64,000 bases of DNA, from the NCBI GenBank assembly GCA_949592205.1, contig CATIUR010000001.1:3884001-3948000 (forward strand). Reading direction: 5' to 3'. The notes beneath the pieces are model-generated. The model made no database searches. It saw only the letters and a list, made by a program, of their open reading frames with translations, and was not told where the DNA came from. Numbering within the stretch: position 1 is the stretch's first letter; every line of letters begins with the position of its first letter. Made by a program: the position numbers and the translations under genes. This DNA is from Helichrysum umbraculigerum (lineage: Eukaryota > Streptophyta > Magnoliopsida > Asterales > Asteraceae). Below are positions 50,328 to 63,000 of the stretch, piece by piece.

Positions 50328-50825
50328 CTCCACTCGTCTCATCCCAAATGTCCACCTTACTATTTTAGGTTGTTCCAAATAAGTATTCACTTTCATGTTT
50401 CAACCAATTAAAATATACTTAATTTGGTAGATATGTCATTTGATTGGTGAAAAGTATAGTTAACGCAACCAACGGGCTATTGTTTTCACGTCAGTACTAA
50501 CCGACGGAACCGACGCCATAGACACGGTCCGTCGGTTGGCTACTTCGGTTTGACGACGGAGAAGGGGTTCGATGTGGCCCACTTCGATTTAAATTTAATA
50601 AATAGTGTGTATTAAACAAATAAAGGAAATAGTGTGTGGGGCCCTGAAAAAAAAAAAGAGAAGTGATGTTACTATAGAGAGTGAAGTGTCAGTTTGTGTC
50701 AGTTTTGAAGCAGATGTGGCACAAACTGACGCGTTAGTAAATGTCACTGTTGGGAGGAGTCTTAGTCGAGAATCCTAAAATAGTGTGCAAAGTCAAAGTG
50801 GACACCTAGGGTGGAACTGAGGGAG
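50328..50825. mobile_element. Stowaway-like MITE, enlarged
   Basis: The ends CTCCACTCGTCTCATCCC and the complement CTCCCTCAGTTCCACCC are inverted, flanked by TA (50326-50327, 50826-50827). At 498 bp it is about twice the usual size. The middle (about 50470-50760) has its own inverted CG-rich blocks (ACCGACGGAACCGACG ... CGTCGGTTGGC) and is likely a second insertion. Confidence 0.75.
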
Positions 50826-50827
50826 TA

Positions 50828-52566
50828 CTATTTTTATGTTTATTATACATATATATATTTTTTTTATTATTGTGTACTTTTAAAAATTGAAATCTTTTTT
50901 TTTTTCAATATCAAAAAAAGGTGACATCAAAATGTTTGTAAAAACGTTTATTTGGATGGCAAAGAAAGAAATAAAATTTATATCTTGTATATATATCATT
51001 ATATTTTGATTATTATGTAGAGGAGCAGAACTCAAATGAGGAGCAGGGAGGGCACGAAGAAAATGCAGTAAATTATGCTATAATCTTGCGATATGTGAGA
51101 AACCTATTAAAAGTTTTTTCACAAAATATTGTAAGTTCAAGTCTCGTGAAATACACGTGTATGCATAAGTTGTAGACTTGTATAATTGCCATATTTTACA
51201 AAATTTAAAATTTTTAATGGGTTTAATTGGTACGCGGGTTTTTTTGAGTACCCGTAAGTGCAAACCCGCATATCACCCATCACCCAGTATCGTTTTTCTC
51301 GCATACTCGTAACCGTGACTAGAATTTCGAGGGTTCATCCACTCACGAAACACAAAACACAGCTACTCGTGAGTTGCAAGCTTTTTCTACCTCCGTTTGC
51401 ATCCTTAACTGTTAATTCTTCATTAAGGTTTATGACCAAAAACCTTTTTGACGAGTCCAGCGTATAAGTGGCAAAATGAATGTATTTGGTCGGATCAGGT
51501 CATGAGTTTATATGGATTTGGGTCTAAATGGGTTCGGATCTAGATGCGTCATTTAGAAGGATGAGTGTAAATGGGTTCAGTCAAATAAGTCTCGAGTCGG
51601 GTCGACCCATTGGGTTTTCACCAATTTATTTTTATCTAAATGATAAATGCAAAAAAATATATATATATGAGGTGCTAAAACTTTTTTTACCATCTAGACC
51701 ATTAGTGTTATAAAATTGAATGTTTTATTAAATACACATTTAAACCTATCTAGAAAAATAGAGGGAGGCCCAACAAATCTATCACCTAATAAATATTAAC
51801 TAAATTAACTCATAAATAACCGATTAGTTTAAAATTGATACCTCTACCCGCACTATACTTTGTCAATGCTGGTTCAAAACGTTTATTTGCATAAGTATGT
51901 TGTTTTTCACATGAACTTCAAGAAGATGAATCTACTAACAAAATATAGAGAAAAAAAATTGCTATTCATCATTGCAATTTGCATAATAATCACTCCCCTC
52001 CATGAAATTAAGAATTAAATAATTCCTGGCCAAATAATATAGGTCAAGTTTTTGTTAAATTTAAATGTTAACATATCTAGATCCCAATTTTATGATCGTA
52101 CAAAATCTTGTTTAATAAAAATTCAATTTTGCATAGAATTTAACAAAAGTACAAAAAATATGATATAGTTAACATCTAGATCTTAACTATAGAGTATAGA
52201 ACTATATACTTTAAATCTTATCTTTTTAATTTAGCTTGAATTAATGAGCTGAAAAAATAAAAAAATAGCTTGAATATTATAGTATCTCTTTTTATTATTA
52301 TTGTACGAGCCTTAATACGTATACATTTTTAATTTAGATTCAAATTAATTAATTTTACCAGTTAGATGATCTAGGTAAACCGATCTGAACCACTAATTTA
52401 GGTTAAAAGCATTGTTTACGTAATATGTTAGATTTCATCTTCTAATTTTACCATAATACCCCTTAACAAAGATATTTGTTACGAAATTAAAGGAATAAAA
52501 CTCCGTATATTAAGCACAAAAAAATCCTTAAATTTAGCACAAAAACGATCCGTATACTAATCCCTT

Positions 52567-52568
<2 letters not shown>
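50828..52568. other. AT-rich intergenic DNA
   Basis: No gene or complete mobile element recognised on either strand. Confidence 0.45.

Positions 52569-52570
<2 letters not shown>

Positions 52571-52622
<52 letters not shown>
52571..52622. repeat. (TA)n microsatellite at the MULE edge
   Basis: About 26 TA units directly abutting the GGGTAGTGATCTAGGGGG element start, so the target duplication of the MULE cannot be read. Confidence 0.95.
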
Positions 52623-52628
<6 letters not shown>

Positions 52629-52970
52629 TGATCTAGGGGGAAGTGACAATTTTGGAGGAAGGGGGAAGCTGATCTCGGTCGTCCATCTCATCAGGCTAAT
52701 AAAACACGCGGAGGGGTAGTCTAGTAATTTACAAATACATTAATTAAAAAAAAACAACATAAACAACGACGTGATTCCGATCCGTAATCAATATCTCATT
52801 CATTTGCATAATCAACATCAGATTCATCAGATTCATTACATAATCAACCTAAATTCGTTCTTCCGATTACGATTTCAAGGTGCGATTCATCAGATTCATT
52901 ACATAATCAACATTTCATTCATTTACAGTAACTTTTAGCGGGATCTAATCAACAAAAAGGAGATTCATCT

Positions 52971-53016
52971 ATGGCGAAAGAATCGAAAGAAAAGGGGGGA
53001 AAAATTGACGAACGAG
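52971..53016 (+). CDS. Candidate first exon of the Ulp1-like gene
   Basis: ATG opens 15 codons (MAKESKEKGGKIDER) ending at a GTAAAC donor. The phase does not fit the acceptor at 54121-54122 directly, so an intermediate exon or another start is needed. Confidence 0.3.
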
Positions 53017-53139
53017 GTAAACCTAATTCTCAAAATTGAATTATTTGTTACTTGTAGATGATGACTGTTACAGATTACGAATTAAAATTTTGATGAATAA
53101 TATTTATTGTGGTGTTTGTTAATACGTAGTTATAATTTT

Positions 53140-53760
53140 AGAAGTCTTCCGCATAGATGTTAATATGTATGAATAAACATCACTATAATTAAAATTATGT
53201 TAACATACACCACAGTGCATAGTATTCAAATGGGTGTTAAAATGTATCAACAAACATAACTCTGAGGTAAAACTATGATATGATGCATCACAGTGCATAC
53301 TATGAGTAATCATAAACATGTGTGTTAGTTTGTATTGAAATACATCACTATAATGTAAATTCTGTTAACATGCAACATAGTGCATACTATTGTCGGCCGA
53401 GTTGAAAAAACATGTGTGAGCTGCTAAAACTATCCACATGGGTGTTAAAATGTATCAACAAACATAACTCTGAGGTAAACCTATGATATGATGCATCACA
53501 GTGCATACTATGAAGTAATCATAAACATGTGTGTTAGTTTGTATTGAAATACATCACTATATTAATGCAACATAGTGCATACTATTGTCGGCCGAGTTGA
53601 AAAAACATGTGTGAGCTGCTAAAACTATCCATATGGGTGTTAAAATGTATCAACAAACATAACTCTGAGGTAAAACTCTCATAAGATGAATCGCAGTGCA
53701 TACTATGAGTAATAATAAACATGAGTGTTACTATGTATCGTAACATAATTTTAACATAAA
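53140..53760 (+). repeat. Tandem repeats of about 0.2 kb in the Ulp1-like gene's first intron
   Basis: Two long copies (about 53231-53440 and 53441-53635) and a partial third. Each includes ATGGGTGTTAAAATGTATCA, TGCATCACAGTGCATACTA and GTCGGCCGAGTTGAAAAAAC. They belong to the same family as the repeats in the transposase introns. Confidence 0.85.
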
Positions 53761-56689
53761 GAAATCTCGACCCTTAATTGGATTTTACCAAAATAGTTGA
53801 TAATGGAGTTGATATGTTTACATGCAAAATGAATGCGGTTACTTGGATGTATTGATAGAATGCTTATATTAATCAATTTGTATGCTTTTCTGTTTTAAGG
53901 TGAAATTTATGTAATCTAAAATAGTTGTTACGACTTTTATGTGCATCTGGCCTGTGAGAGGGTCTAGATATACAATTTTAGAAACTACATAATTAGAATT
54001 TGCTTTTTAATAACCACTAAATGCCTATATACATAATTATGTGTTATCTAAACAATTTCCGTTTACAAATAACTATTACTTAAAAAAAAATTTAACTAAT
54101 ATATCTTTAACATAATGCTTAGGAGTTGGAGCACAATCTGAAGTTGAGATATAAATACATGGTTGGGTACAAGGAAGAAATGGATGCAGCTCTACAACTG
54201 TACCTACAATTGAATGTATTCAGGGAGATATCAGATAATGTCAAGAAGCTCTTTGAAAGCAAAGAAAGAATCTCGAGGTCAATCACACCTGTATATAACA
54301 GTCGCAATGTAGATTGCCATGATATAACTTCTACTTTTAAAAAGGGTGATCATTCAACAAGATATGCTTTGTCAGCTCCGATTCCATGCAGTTTCAGTAG
54401 TCAACAAGATCCAATGGGAACGATCGGACATGTTCTAAAAGACCTATCAACAGAACATAATGGAGAAGAAGAGGATGAGAATGTGTCGAGCGATAGGACA
54501 GTGAGTGAAAGGAATTCAGGGAAAAATGGAGAACCAAATGAAGAAGAGAGTGACGAAGGAAATTCACCACATAGAAACAAAAGGGAACGACAAATCTCAC
54601 ATGTTTACAGGTCACCATATAAACAAAGAGAAGTGGAGATAAAAGAGAGATTACAATTGATTGAAAGGAAAATAGCAAGATATTTGGCCTGTTTCTTGGA
54701 AGTTCCCGGGTAAAACATAAGCTTTTTATAAAATTGTTTTTTTTTCTAAGACATATAGTTAATTATATTTGAAGTGCTTACTCATGAGATAAACGTAATT
54801 AAGATAAATAGTTAAATATATTTGCAGGAATGTCATCTTTAACAGCAACCGAGGTGCATTCTGTTTTAGCATATCGCTTGCAAGCTTGGTGCACAGTCAC
54901 TGGATCTTTGCAGATGTAATAGACGTTTGGGCCGCATGTCTCAATGTTGAAGAGAAATATGCTCAACCCGGATCACCCAAACGATACTTCCTGCCAACTT
55001 ATCTACTGGTAAGAATAAAACTATCAAACAAAACTTCAAACTGTAAAACTACAAACTGATAAAATATAAAATATATACATATTATCTGTTGCTGAAGAAG
55101 AACATGTTGGAGGATGGTGCAACAGATGAAAACAATGAAGTTTTCAAGAAAACAATTGTTCAAATCCTGATGCAAGATGATGAAAGATTAACGTCATTTA
55201 AGAATATTGACCCGGTATGTACAAATGTATAACAACAATATAATGGTTTTATATAACAGTTAATTATAAAATAATATTATGTAAAAATGCAGGTTTTCTT
55301 TCCAATTTGCTACAGCAGCCATTATTATGTAATGGTTTTCAACATGAAAGCAGGAATAATAGATTTACTCGACAACAGCAACAACCAACCAGATTTCGAT
55401 GCAAAATATCAAGGAGTACCGCAAAATGTGGTAAGTAGAAACTGAACAAAAATGACTAGATGCAAACACATACAGTATATGTAATGCTACTAACACTACA
55501 ACTCGAAATGATTGTTTTTAGGTAAAGTTGTTTGTCTGCTATTTAAAGAATGTTGAACACCCCAGGGCAGAAAACTTTGAGAAAGCAAATATCACAAGAA
55601 GACAAATGAAGTGGAGAACCAAAGAAAATGGAACCGATTGTGGAGTATTCCTAATGCGCCACATGGAAAACTTCATTGGACTCAAAAATTGGAACTGTGG
55701 GTTAGAAAAAGAAGGGAAGGCTCAACTGAAGCAGTTGACAGAGCTTAGGACGAAGTATGCAGTCAAAATTATTACCCACGAAATCAATGAAAATGTAACA
55801 ACTCGCAAATTTAAACACGGTTAATTAAATTAATCACTTGCATTATTAGGCTAATTCCCTACTTGAGTGAATTCACAACACAATTTAGAGGTAAGTCTAG
55901 CATAGCCCAACTAGATAATACGCGTAGTATTACGTATTCGTAATTAGTTGTAATTACGTACTGAACAATCTGAAAACAGACGCGACAAAAATATGCGACT
56001 CTTGGTGAACAAAATTATTTAATAAAACGAAATTATTAAATAACGTAGTAGCGAATAAATATTTTGTCAAAAATATTTACCAATTTATTTTATAACGAAA
56101 AACGTCAAAACGTATAATTAAAATAAAACAAAGTTAAAATTTTATAACTTAATTCAATTTGGTTTTATAAAATGATCTTAATTAAAATTATAAAGAAATA
56201 TGTAATTAAAATGTATTAATTTAAAATAATGTAACTTGTAGCGATCGAGTAAACAAACACGGGTAAAATACCACAACGCGGGACAAAGTCCCTTCCCTTT
56301 TTGGAACAACAAAATCAGCCAAACCACCCCCATTTCCCCTCACTTTCACTTTCACTCTCTCTCTCTACCTCACTTCTCTCCACCTTCTCTCTAAAAACTA
56401 AACCAAAATCACACAAATCACACCAAAACTACGCTAAAACGACGCCGAATCACCATACTCCTTTGGAATAAAACGACCACGACAACACGATCTACATTTC
56501 TACCTTTTCGGATTTCAAATCCGACACTCGTAAGTTTCCGACAAATCCCGCAAATCTTTAGATTTCGAAGTTATAATTAATGTTTCATGTTTTATATACT
56601 TAGATTTACATGTTTTAGTGTTTTATACAACCGAAAATGTCCAAAATCGACCAAAAACTCGTGATTTTGAAGCTGTTCGTCGAACAGCT

Positions 56690-57080
56690 GGTAGTGTCGC
56701 ATAAGGACCGAAAACAGTATAGCGACACTTAGTGTCGCATGTTAGTGCCGCGGTCTAGTGCCGCATACAACCCGAAACATACCGTCACTTGTCTAGTGAC
56801 GCTGCCAAATTTGCTATACCGACACTCCTCGAGTGCCGCTATTCTCTGACCGACACATCTACGCGTCACTTATTAAGTGCCGCATAACATCAGATTTTTC
56901 AACTATATACGACACTACTATAGTGACGCACACATCTTGCACCCGACACTTAGTAAGTGTCGCATAGCTACTTTAACCGACACTTCACCAGTGACGCATA
57001 ATAACCTGATCACCACGTATAGCGACACTAGCCTAGTGTCGCTATCCCACGGCAAGTGACGCCCTCAAGTGTCGCATAAG
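56690..57080. repeat. Array of AGTGTCGC / GCGACACT words in the solo LTR
   Basis: About 20 variants of AGTGTCGCAT, AGTGACGC, AGTGCCGC and the complements (TAGCGACACT, CCGACACT) alternate over 390 bp. The word differs from the GTCGCA word of the 28.6-kb LTR, but position and organisation are the same. Confidence 0.85.
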
Positions 57081-57597
57081 GCTGAAACATTCCAAACTAT
57101 TTTTCCACTAAGTGTCGAACTTAACCGGCAACGAATACTCACATATTATACGATACACGAGCTATACAAACAATTCAAACATACTTGTTTTATCGAAATG
57201 TTGATTTCAAACTCTCACCAACGAGTCGTATACATCTTCACAAACAACGAGGTACAAACATAAACATTAAACAAACGATTTGGACGTGACTTGGTTGTAC
57301 AAACACTAGCATGGATGATTAGTTTAGACATCCACATACTTATTAAATCTCGTACGTTTAGGACGTTAGGAGATTTCAGACTGTACTTGGGCTTAGGTTT
57401 GCTAGCACTCGCACGATTACTTAAACTCAACAGGTGAGTTCACAGCCCCTACTTTTACTGTTTTAACTGCTTAGAACAGGGGTGGAAAACATAGTCAAAC
57501 ACTTTTATACAAACATGGTTGTATACTATTTTACTCAAACAAGTGGAGTACATTGAACTAGTAAACTGATAAACAAACTGACGATTTCTACATAGTA

Positions 57598-57649
57598 TGT
57601 AACACTGACCGCACGGGGTCCAGATACGGGTCTTAGGGTGAGTGTTACA
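57598..57649 (+). ncRNA. Stem-closed module A in the solo LTR
   Basis: TGTAACACT (57598-57606) pairs perfectly with AGTGTTACA (57641-57649). The interior includes GACC-GCAC-GGGGTC and GTCCAGATACGGGTCTTAGG. A near copy lies at 58089-58138. Predicted structure only. Confidence 0.5.
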
Positions 57650-57734
57650 TATTACTTTCATACTACCAACGCTGTAAACACATGAACATGTTTTGAGAAC
57701 GCTGGAGGATAACCAGTAACACTTTATATAACGA

Positions 57735-58043
57735 ACTGGGTAACAAAAAGTCCCTACTGACATGGGCAACAATACTGAAAAGTCCCTACTTGACATGGGC
57801 AACACTACTGAAAAGTCCCTACTTGACATGGGCAACACTATTGAACAGACCCTGCTTGACATGGGCAACTCTATTTAAAAGTCCCTACTTGACATGGGCA
57901 ACACTACTGAAAAGTCCCTACTTGACATGGGCAACACTATTGAAAAGTCCCTACTTGACATGGGCAACACTATTGAACAGTCCCTACTTGACATGGGCAA
58001 CTATATTTAAAAGTCCCTACTTGACATGGGCAACACAACTGAA
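57735..58043 (+). repeat. 33-bp minisatellite in the solo LTR
   Basis: About nine units built on AGTCCCTACTTGACATGGGC plus AACACTACTGAA. Because 33 is a multiple of three, an open frame with an 11-residue repeat (TWATLLKSPYL) appears, but it has no independent support as a gene. Confidence 0.9.
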
Positions 58044-58088
58044 TGCAATGGGTTTCCTACTAACATGGACCTACTAAACGATTAGGAC

Positions 58089-58138
58089 TGTAACACTGCC
58101 GTACGTGGTCCAGATACGGGTCTTAGGGGAGTGTTACA
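58089..58138 (+). ncRNA. Stem-closed module B in the solo LTR
   Basis: TGTAACACT (58089-58097) and AGTGTTACA (58130-58138) pair. The interior GTGGTCCAGATACGGGTCTT matches module A, with substitutions elsewhere. The pair of modules brackets the 33-bp minisatellite. Confidence 0.5.
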
Positions 58139-58954
58139 CCTACGAACAACTAATAGGATACCTACATTCCTACTATAACTTGAATTATATTTTGGGCAAC
58201 ATCCCAACGAAACATATATACGATTAGGATATGTATAATCCTACAGAACATATGTAAAAACAGGATACTGATTTACTACAACTACTAGGATACGAACATT
58301 CCTACAAACAACTATTTGGAAACATATTTGGTTTCACGAACTATACTTTTGGATGACATCCCAACGACACGATATAAACAACTGTGGTTTATCACAACTG
58401 AACTTGTAAACATAAAACCTGTGAATTCACTCAACCTAGTTGTTGACTTTTACTATGTTTTTCAGGGAATTAGCTGCGCATGTAAGATCGCCAACACACA
58501 TGGAGAATTAGGCGACCCTTGAAGCTTAGGATGCCAACTTTTTGGGGAAAACATATGGATTTCTCTAGTATAACTGAAACTGTTTTGTCATATTCTAGAA
58601 ATCCACTTTTGTAAACTCACTACTTTTAACTTATACGATCCGATGAATCGTAAACCTTGTAATTAACACTTTTGGCATCTTAATATATATTGTTCTGTTG
58701 TAATCATAAGCTCTGATACGTATGCATGCTTTGTTATTGTGACACCCCATACTTAAACTAAACGCTTCCGCTAAACGATATTTGGGGGTGTTACAGAAAA
58801 GCAGGCAGATGTAATGAAGAGGTATGAGCAATTTGAAAGAAGCCACAAAGAAAAAGAGAAACGTAAAATGCTGGAAGCGGCAAAGAAACAGGCAACTGAT
58901 CTATTGATGGAATGGGATGATGGGAGAGTCTACGAGGACTGTCATAATGAGTGA

Positions 58955-60094
58955 CAGTAGAATGTAATGTGTGTTCCAAAACAAAAACTTTTAGATTATT
59001 AGTATCTTAAATCTTGACAATGTCATTGCTATATCCTAAGTAGATAGGTTGGTTGACTATGTTATAAAATCTTGACTAGTTTGGTACCACGACTATTTTG
59101 ATTTTGAAAATGTTAAGTACTTCACGACAATCGCTACGATGTAAACTTAAGTTAAGATGCATCACAGTGCATAGTATTAATACTCGCACAGTCATATCAA
59201 TATACATCACTAGATGTAAACACCTTTCTTAAGATGCATTAGAATGCATACTATTAATACTCATCCACATGGGTGCTAAAATATTATCGATATACATTTA
59301 AATATTTGTTTTATATATATTAGGTAGTAAGATCATTACGACTATCGCATACTATCTAAACTTTATGATGCATTTTAATTTTAAATTTTTGTTGTGTCAT
59401 ATAAATACATGTTCCCATGTGTAAAAATGTTAACGGTACGCCCTTCGATACATCCTCACTAAAAATCTGTTGCATCGACGATTCGATCCATCATAGCAAC
59501 GGTTAAATATTGGCAGGAACTATGTGATCGGCAGGAAATATGTATCAGAAGAACCCCAATGTTGTTACTTTAAATAGTATGCACACAGATGCGTATTAAT
59601 ACTCAATTTACCATGTCATTTTAATGATTACATAGTGTGAACTGAGATGCATATTAAATTTGCGATATGATGCATCATAACATTTATAAGTATCATAGTC
59701 AACGATATCAAATACATATTAACACCCATGTGTAAGAGTGCTAATAGTATGCATTGTGATGCATCATAACATAATTTGAAAAAATGACAAACTCACGACA
59801 CTTCACAGTTGCAAATAAAATCTCAGACTGCATAACTTTGAATATGTGACAATTATTTAAAACTTTAAATTAAAGTAAGAATAAAAAAATCAATATATAA
59901 AAAATGTCATTAAATCAAAATTCTAAGCATAGTATCAAAACAATATATGTAACCAAAAAATAAAAATTCGATACCATGATTCAGAGTGCATACTAATATC
60001 AAACTTGTCACATTTAAATAATCAAGTTCCCCAAAGATCAAATGTTTAAGTAACATTGAACAGAATACTACAGTAAAATGGAAGTAAAAAAAAA
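58955..60094. repeat. MULE spacer with TGCATCACAGTGCATA-type repeats
   Basis: Between the convergent protease and transposase genes. Copies of the repeat core are at about 59157-59175 and 59235-59252, with degenerate ones near 59640 and 59745-59765. No coding sequence. Confidence 0.7.
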
Positions 60095-63000
60095 TCAGAA
60101 TTCATCAGAAACGTCATCATCAGAATCTTCGTTGTCAAGATCTTCTTCATAGACATCTTCGTCTTCTTCAAGTTGAGCATCATCATCTTCATTATCCTCA
60201 GATTGTTTCAACTCATCTGCAATTCTTTCTTGGCAAGTCCTAATATTATGACCAGTTTCAAAACAATATTGGCATTCTCTTTTCTTAACCTGTTTGTTGA
60301 CAGCCCTTTCTCGTGCACTAGTATATCTCTTCGAAGAACATTGACCTTTGTTACGAACATTCTTAGGAGGATGAATGGAAACGTTAGTTGGCTTAGAGAA
60401 TCTGTATACTTGCTGAATCTTTTCAACTCTGCTAGAAGATGATTGCTCATCTGGCTTTCCATCAGCAAACTCTTGCAAAAATAGATCAAATTTACCACTA
60501 AAATCTAAGAGCTTTTCTCTATCATTCTTAAAATGAGAAACAACTTTCCTAAGCTTGTTAAAAGTATCTTTACCTAATTTAAAGCACTCACCTACAGGAT
60601 CAACATCTAAACTTAACAAATTAAAAGTTTCAGATGCTTCCTTTGTCCACCTCCTAAGAATGTACTTATTGGGAATAGAATAAATGTCGTTAATATCATA
60701 CACACAATATATGTGACGACATAAACGACCTTCACGTTCAAATAACAAACACGAACAATTTGATTCACAACTGACTGGATCAAAAACCACCCGAATAAGA
60801 AAAATAACATTTTTAAACAATTAAAATTAACATTCAAAATAAACTGTACTAACAGTGTCTGTTAACATGCATCACGGTGCATACTGTTAGTACTGTTAAC
60901 ATGTTAATAGTAGGAACTGTGATGCATAGTAACATAACATTTACATTATAATGCTGTTTATCGATGTATGATAACATGTATCACAGTGCAAAATACTAAT
61001 ACTATATAGAAATACAGAATTAAATGGGAAATAAAGGCATAATATTTTAACCTTGTAATTCCACTTTGGACGAGGAGGAGGGAATTTTTCTTGCACTATG
61101 CTGAGCTGTTTGTCTCCATCAGTTACGGAGCTGGTTTGAGCACATGATAACGAAGCTCTTTCAATTTCTTCTTGAACTAACAAGAATAAGGAAGGCGTAT
61201 AAACGTCCCTAGCATGAAGTTCAATCTTTTTGGGGGTCAAACAGTTGATAGACTTGTTTTCCATCTCATATTCAAGCAACCGATTATTGTGACGCTGCTT
61301 TTCCATAGCAGCATCGAATCTTGAAAAGAAATCAACTAAAGTTGATTGTTTGTTCTTGCATCTCTTGAAAAATGCATTTTCACTTTCGGAAAGTGATGAA
61401 GTCCTCATTAAGCCATTCATGGGAAGATCCATAAAATAACAAGGTACCCACATTTCCTTCATTTCATATAAATCATTGAACCACCTCAAATCATGCAATC
61501 CAAAATCATCAACTACTGATTTCCAGCGTGTTTCGAATTTCTCAGGTGTCATTTCTTGATTCCAAAAAATATAATTCATTCTCTTCTGAAAATCTTTATT
61601 TTTATACAAGACATAATCAACCTAAAATAACATGAACAAATAATGTTAAAATATTATTCAATGCAACTTAATATACACCTTCAAACAAATACTTAGCAGA
61701 AAAATAATGGTAACAAATGATACTAACCAAAATGAATATTAAGATAGAATAAATGGTTACATAGGTGTTAATAGGTGCATACTATTAGTAGTCATCAACA
61801 TTTGGAGTTAACATGTATGAATATATGTCACTTCAATGTAAACCTATCTTAAGATGAATCACAATGCATACTGGTGTTAACATGTATCAATATATGTCAC
61901 TTCAATGTAAGCCTATCTTAAGATGCATCAGAGTGCATACTGGTGTTAACATGTATCAATATATGTCACTCTGATGTAAGCCTATCTTAAGATGCATCAC
62001 AGTACATACTACTAGTAGTCATCCACATGGGTGTTAACATGTATCAATATATGTCCATTTCGATGTAAACCTATCTTAAGATGCATCACAGTGCATACTG
62101 GTGTCAACATGTATCAATATATGTCACTCTGATGTAAACCTATGATAAGATGCATCACAGTGCATACTATCATAATGTTCATCATTTGGAATATTAAAAA
62201 ATACTTAACAGAAAATATACACCTTCAAACAAATACCTAACAGAAAATAAACTGTAACAAATGATACTAACCAAAATGAATATTAAGATATATTAAAGTG
62301 CACTTCATATTTAGACGTAAAAAACATACCTTGTCAACAAGTTTTTGACTTATATGCCACATGCAAAACCGGTGTTTGGCACTTTTAAATTTGACACGAA
62401 TCGCCTCTTTCATAGCTGGATCTTGGTCAGTAACAATTAGGCCCGGTTCAGTTGGAAAGACTTTTAAGAAACAATCAAGAAACCAATTGAATGACGTTAT
62501 GGATTCACTGTATAACAGTGCAGCTCCAAAAATAACGAGTCGTTTGTGATTATCAACACCCGTAAGCAGAACAAACTTCATATTATATCTGAAAATAAAT
62601 TAACCAAAATAGATTTAGTGTTCCAATCAGATTATTAACAGAAAAAATGTAATAAATAATGCATTTAATAAAGGAAAAAAAACATACTTATTCGTGCCAT
62701 ATGTCGCATCGAAGTAAACGATATCACCAAACTCTTGATAATTCAATTTACAAACGTTGTCGGCCCAAAAAACACCGAGTAGAGACCCATCATCATCACA
62801 AACATATTCGCAAGTAAAAGTTGGAAGATGTTCTTTTTTCCTAAGAAGATTCTCTATAGCAATATGTGCATCACTTTCACCAATAAACCGATTCATATCA
62901 CGTTTGAAGTTCTTGTAATCTAGACTACTAGGACCGACCATGTTAAAGCCACCACTAAGATCACATTTTAAACGGTGAGCAATGGTAGGACCAATGTTCG

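Larger units (their letters stand above)
55794..58795 (+). mobile_element. Solo LTR of a Tekay-like gypsy element (3002 bp)
   Basis: Starts TGTAACAACTCG, ends GGGGGTGTTACA, flanked by the target duplication GAAAA (55789-55793 and 58796-58800). There is no internal region, so the element was lost by LTR-LTR recombination. Same layout as the Tekay-like LTR at 28.6 kb: CT-rich leader (56345-56395), GTAAGT (56530), CG-word array (56690-57080), CAG/GTGAGT (57429-57436), stem-closed modules, and TTTTTCAG acceptor-like site (58458-58465). Confidence 0.95.
54123..58954 (+). pseudogene. Ulp1-like C48 cysteine protease gene of the MULE, interrupted by a solo LTR
   Basis: Exons 54123-54709, 54828-55008, 55098-55214, 55293-55430, then 55522-55793 and 58801-58954, with GT-AG introns in phase. 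The N-terminal part is charged. The C-terminal half is a Ulp1/SENP-type peptidase: catalytic His in SHYYVMVFN (exon 4), acidic residue in IIDLLDN, and catalytic Cys in NGTDCGVFLMRHMENF (Cys codon at 55639). Such domains remove SUMO-like modifiers in host enzymes; in transposons the role is unknown. The last exon is split by a 3002-bp solo LTR; without it and one target copy the frame continues to a Lys/Glu-rich tail and TGA at 58952. The insertion changes the tail after residue ...HEINE, leaving the catalytic residues intact. The 5' end is unresolved. Confidence 0.8.

Noticed and set aside
57735..58043. CRISPR-like array
   Set aside because: Units are contiguous 33-bp tandem repeats without unique spacers, in plant DNA; a minisatellite.
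60173..60837. Frames overlapping the last transposase exon
   Set aside because: Alternative frames of the SWIM/zinc-knuckle exon; the chosen frame carries all conserved Cys/His.
61735..62175. CRISPR-like or satellite array as independent locus
   Set aside because: Units are tandem without spacers and lie in a transposase intron, shared with other parts of the same MULE.
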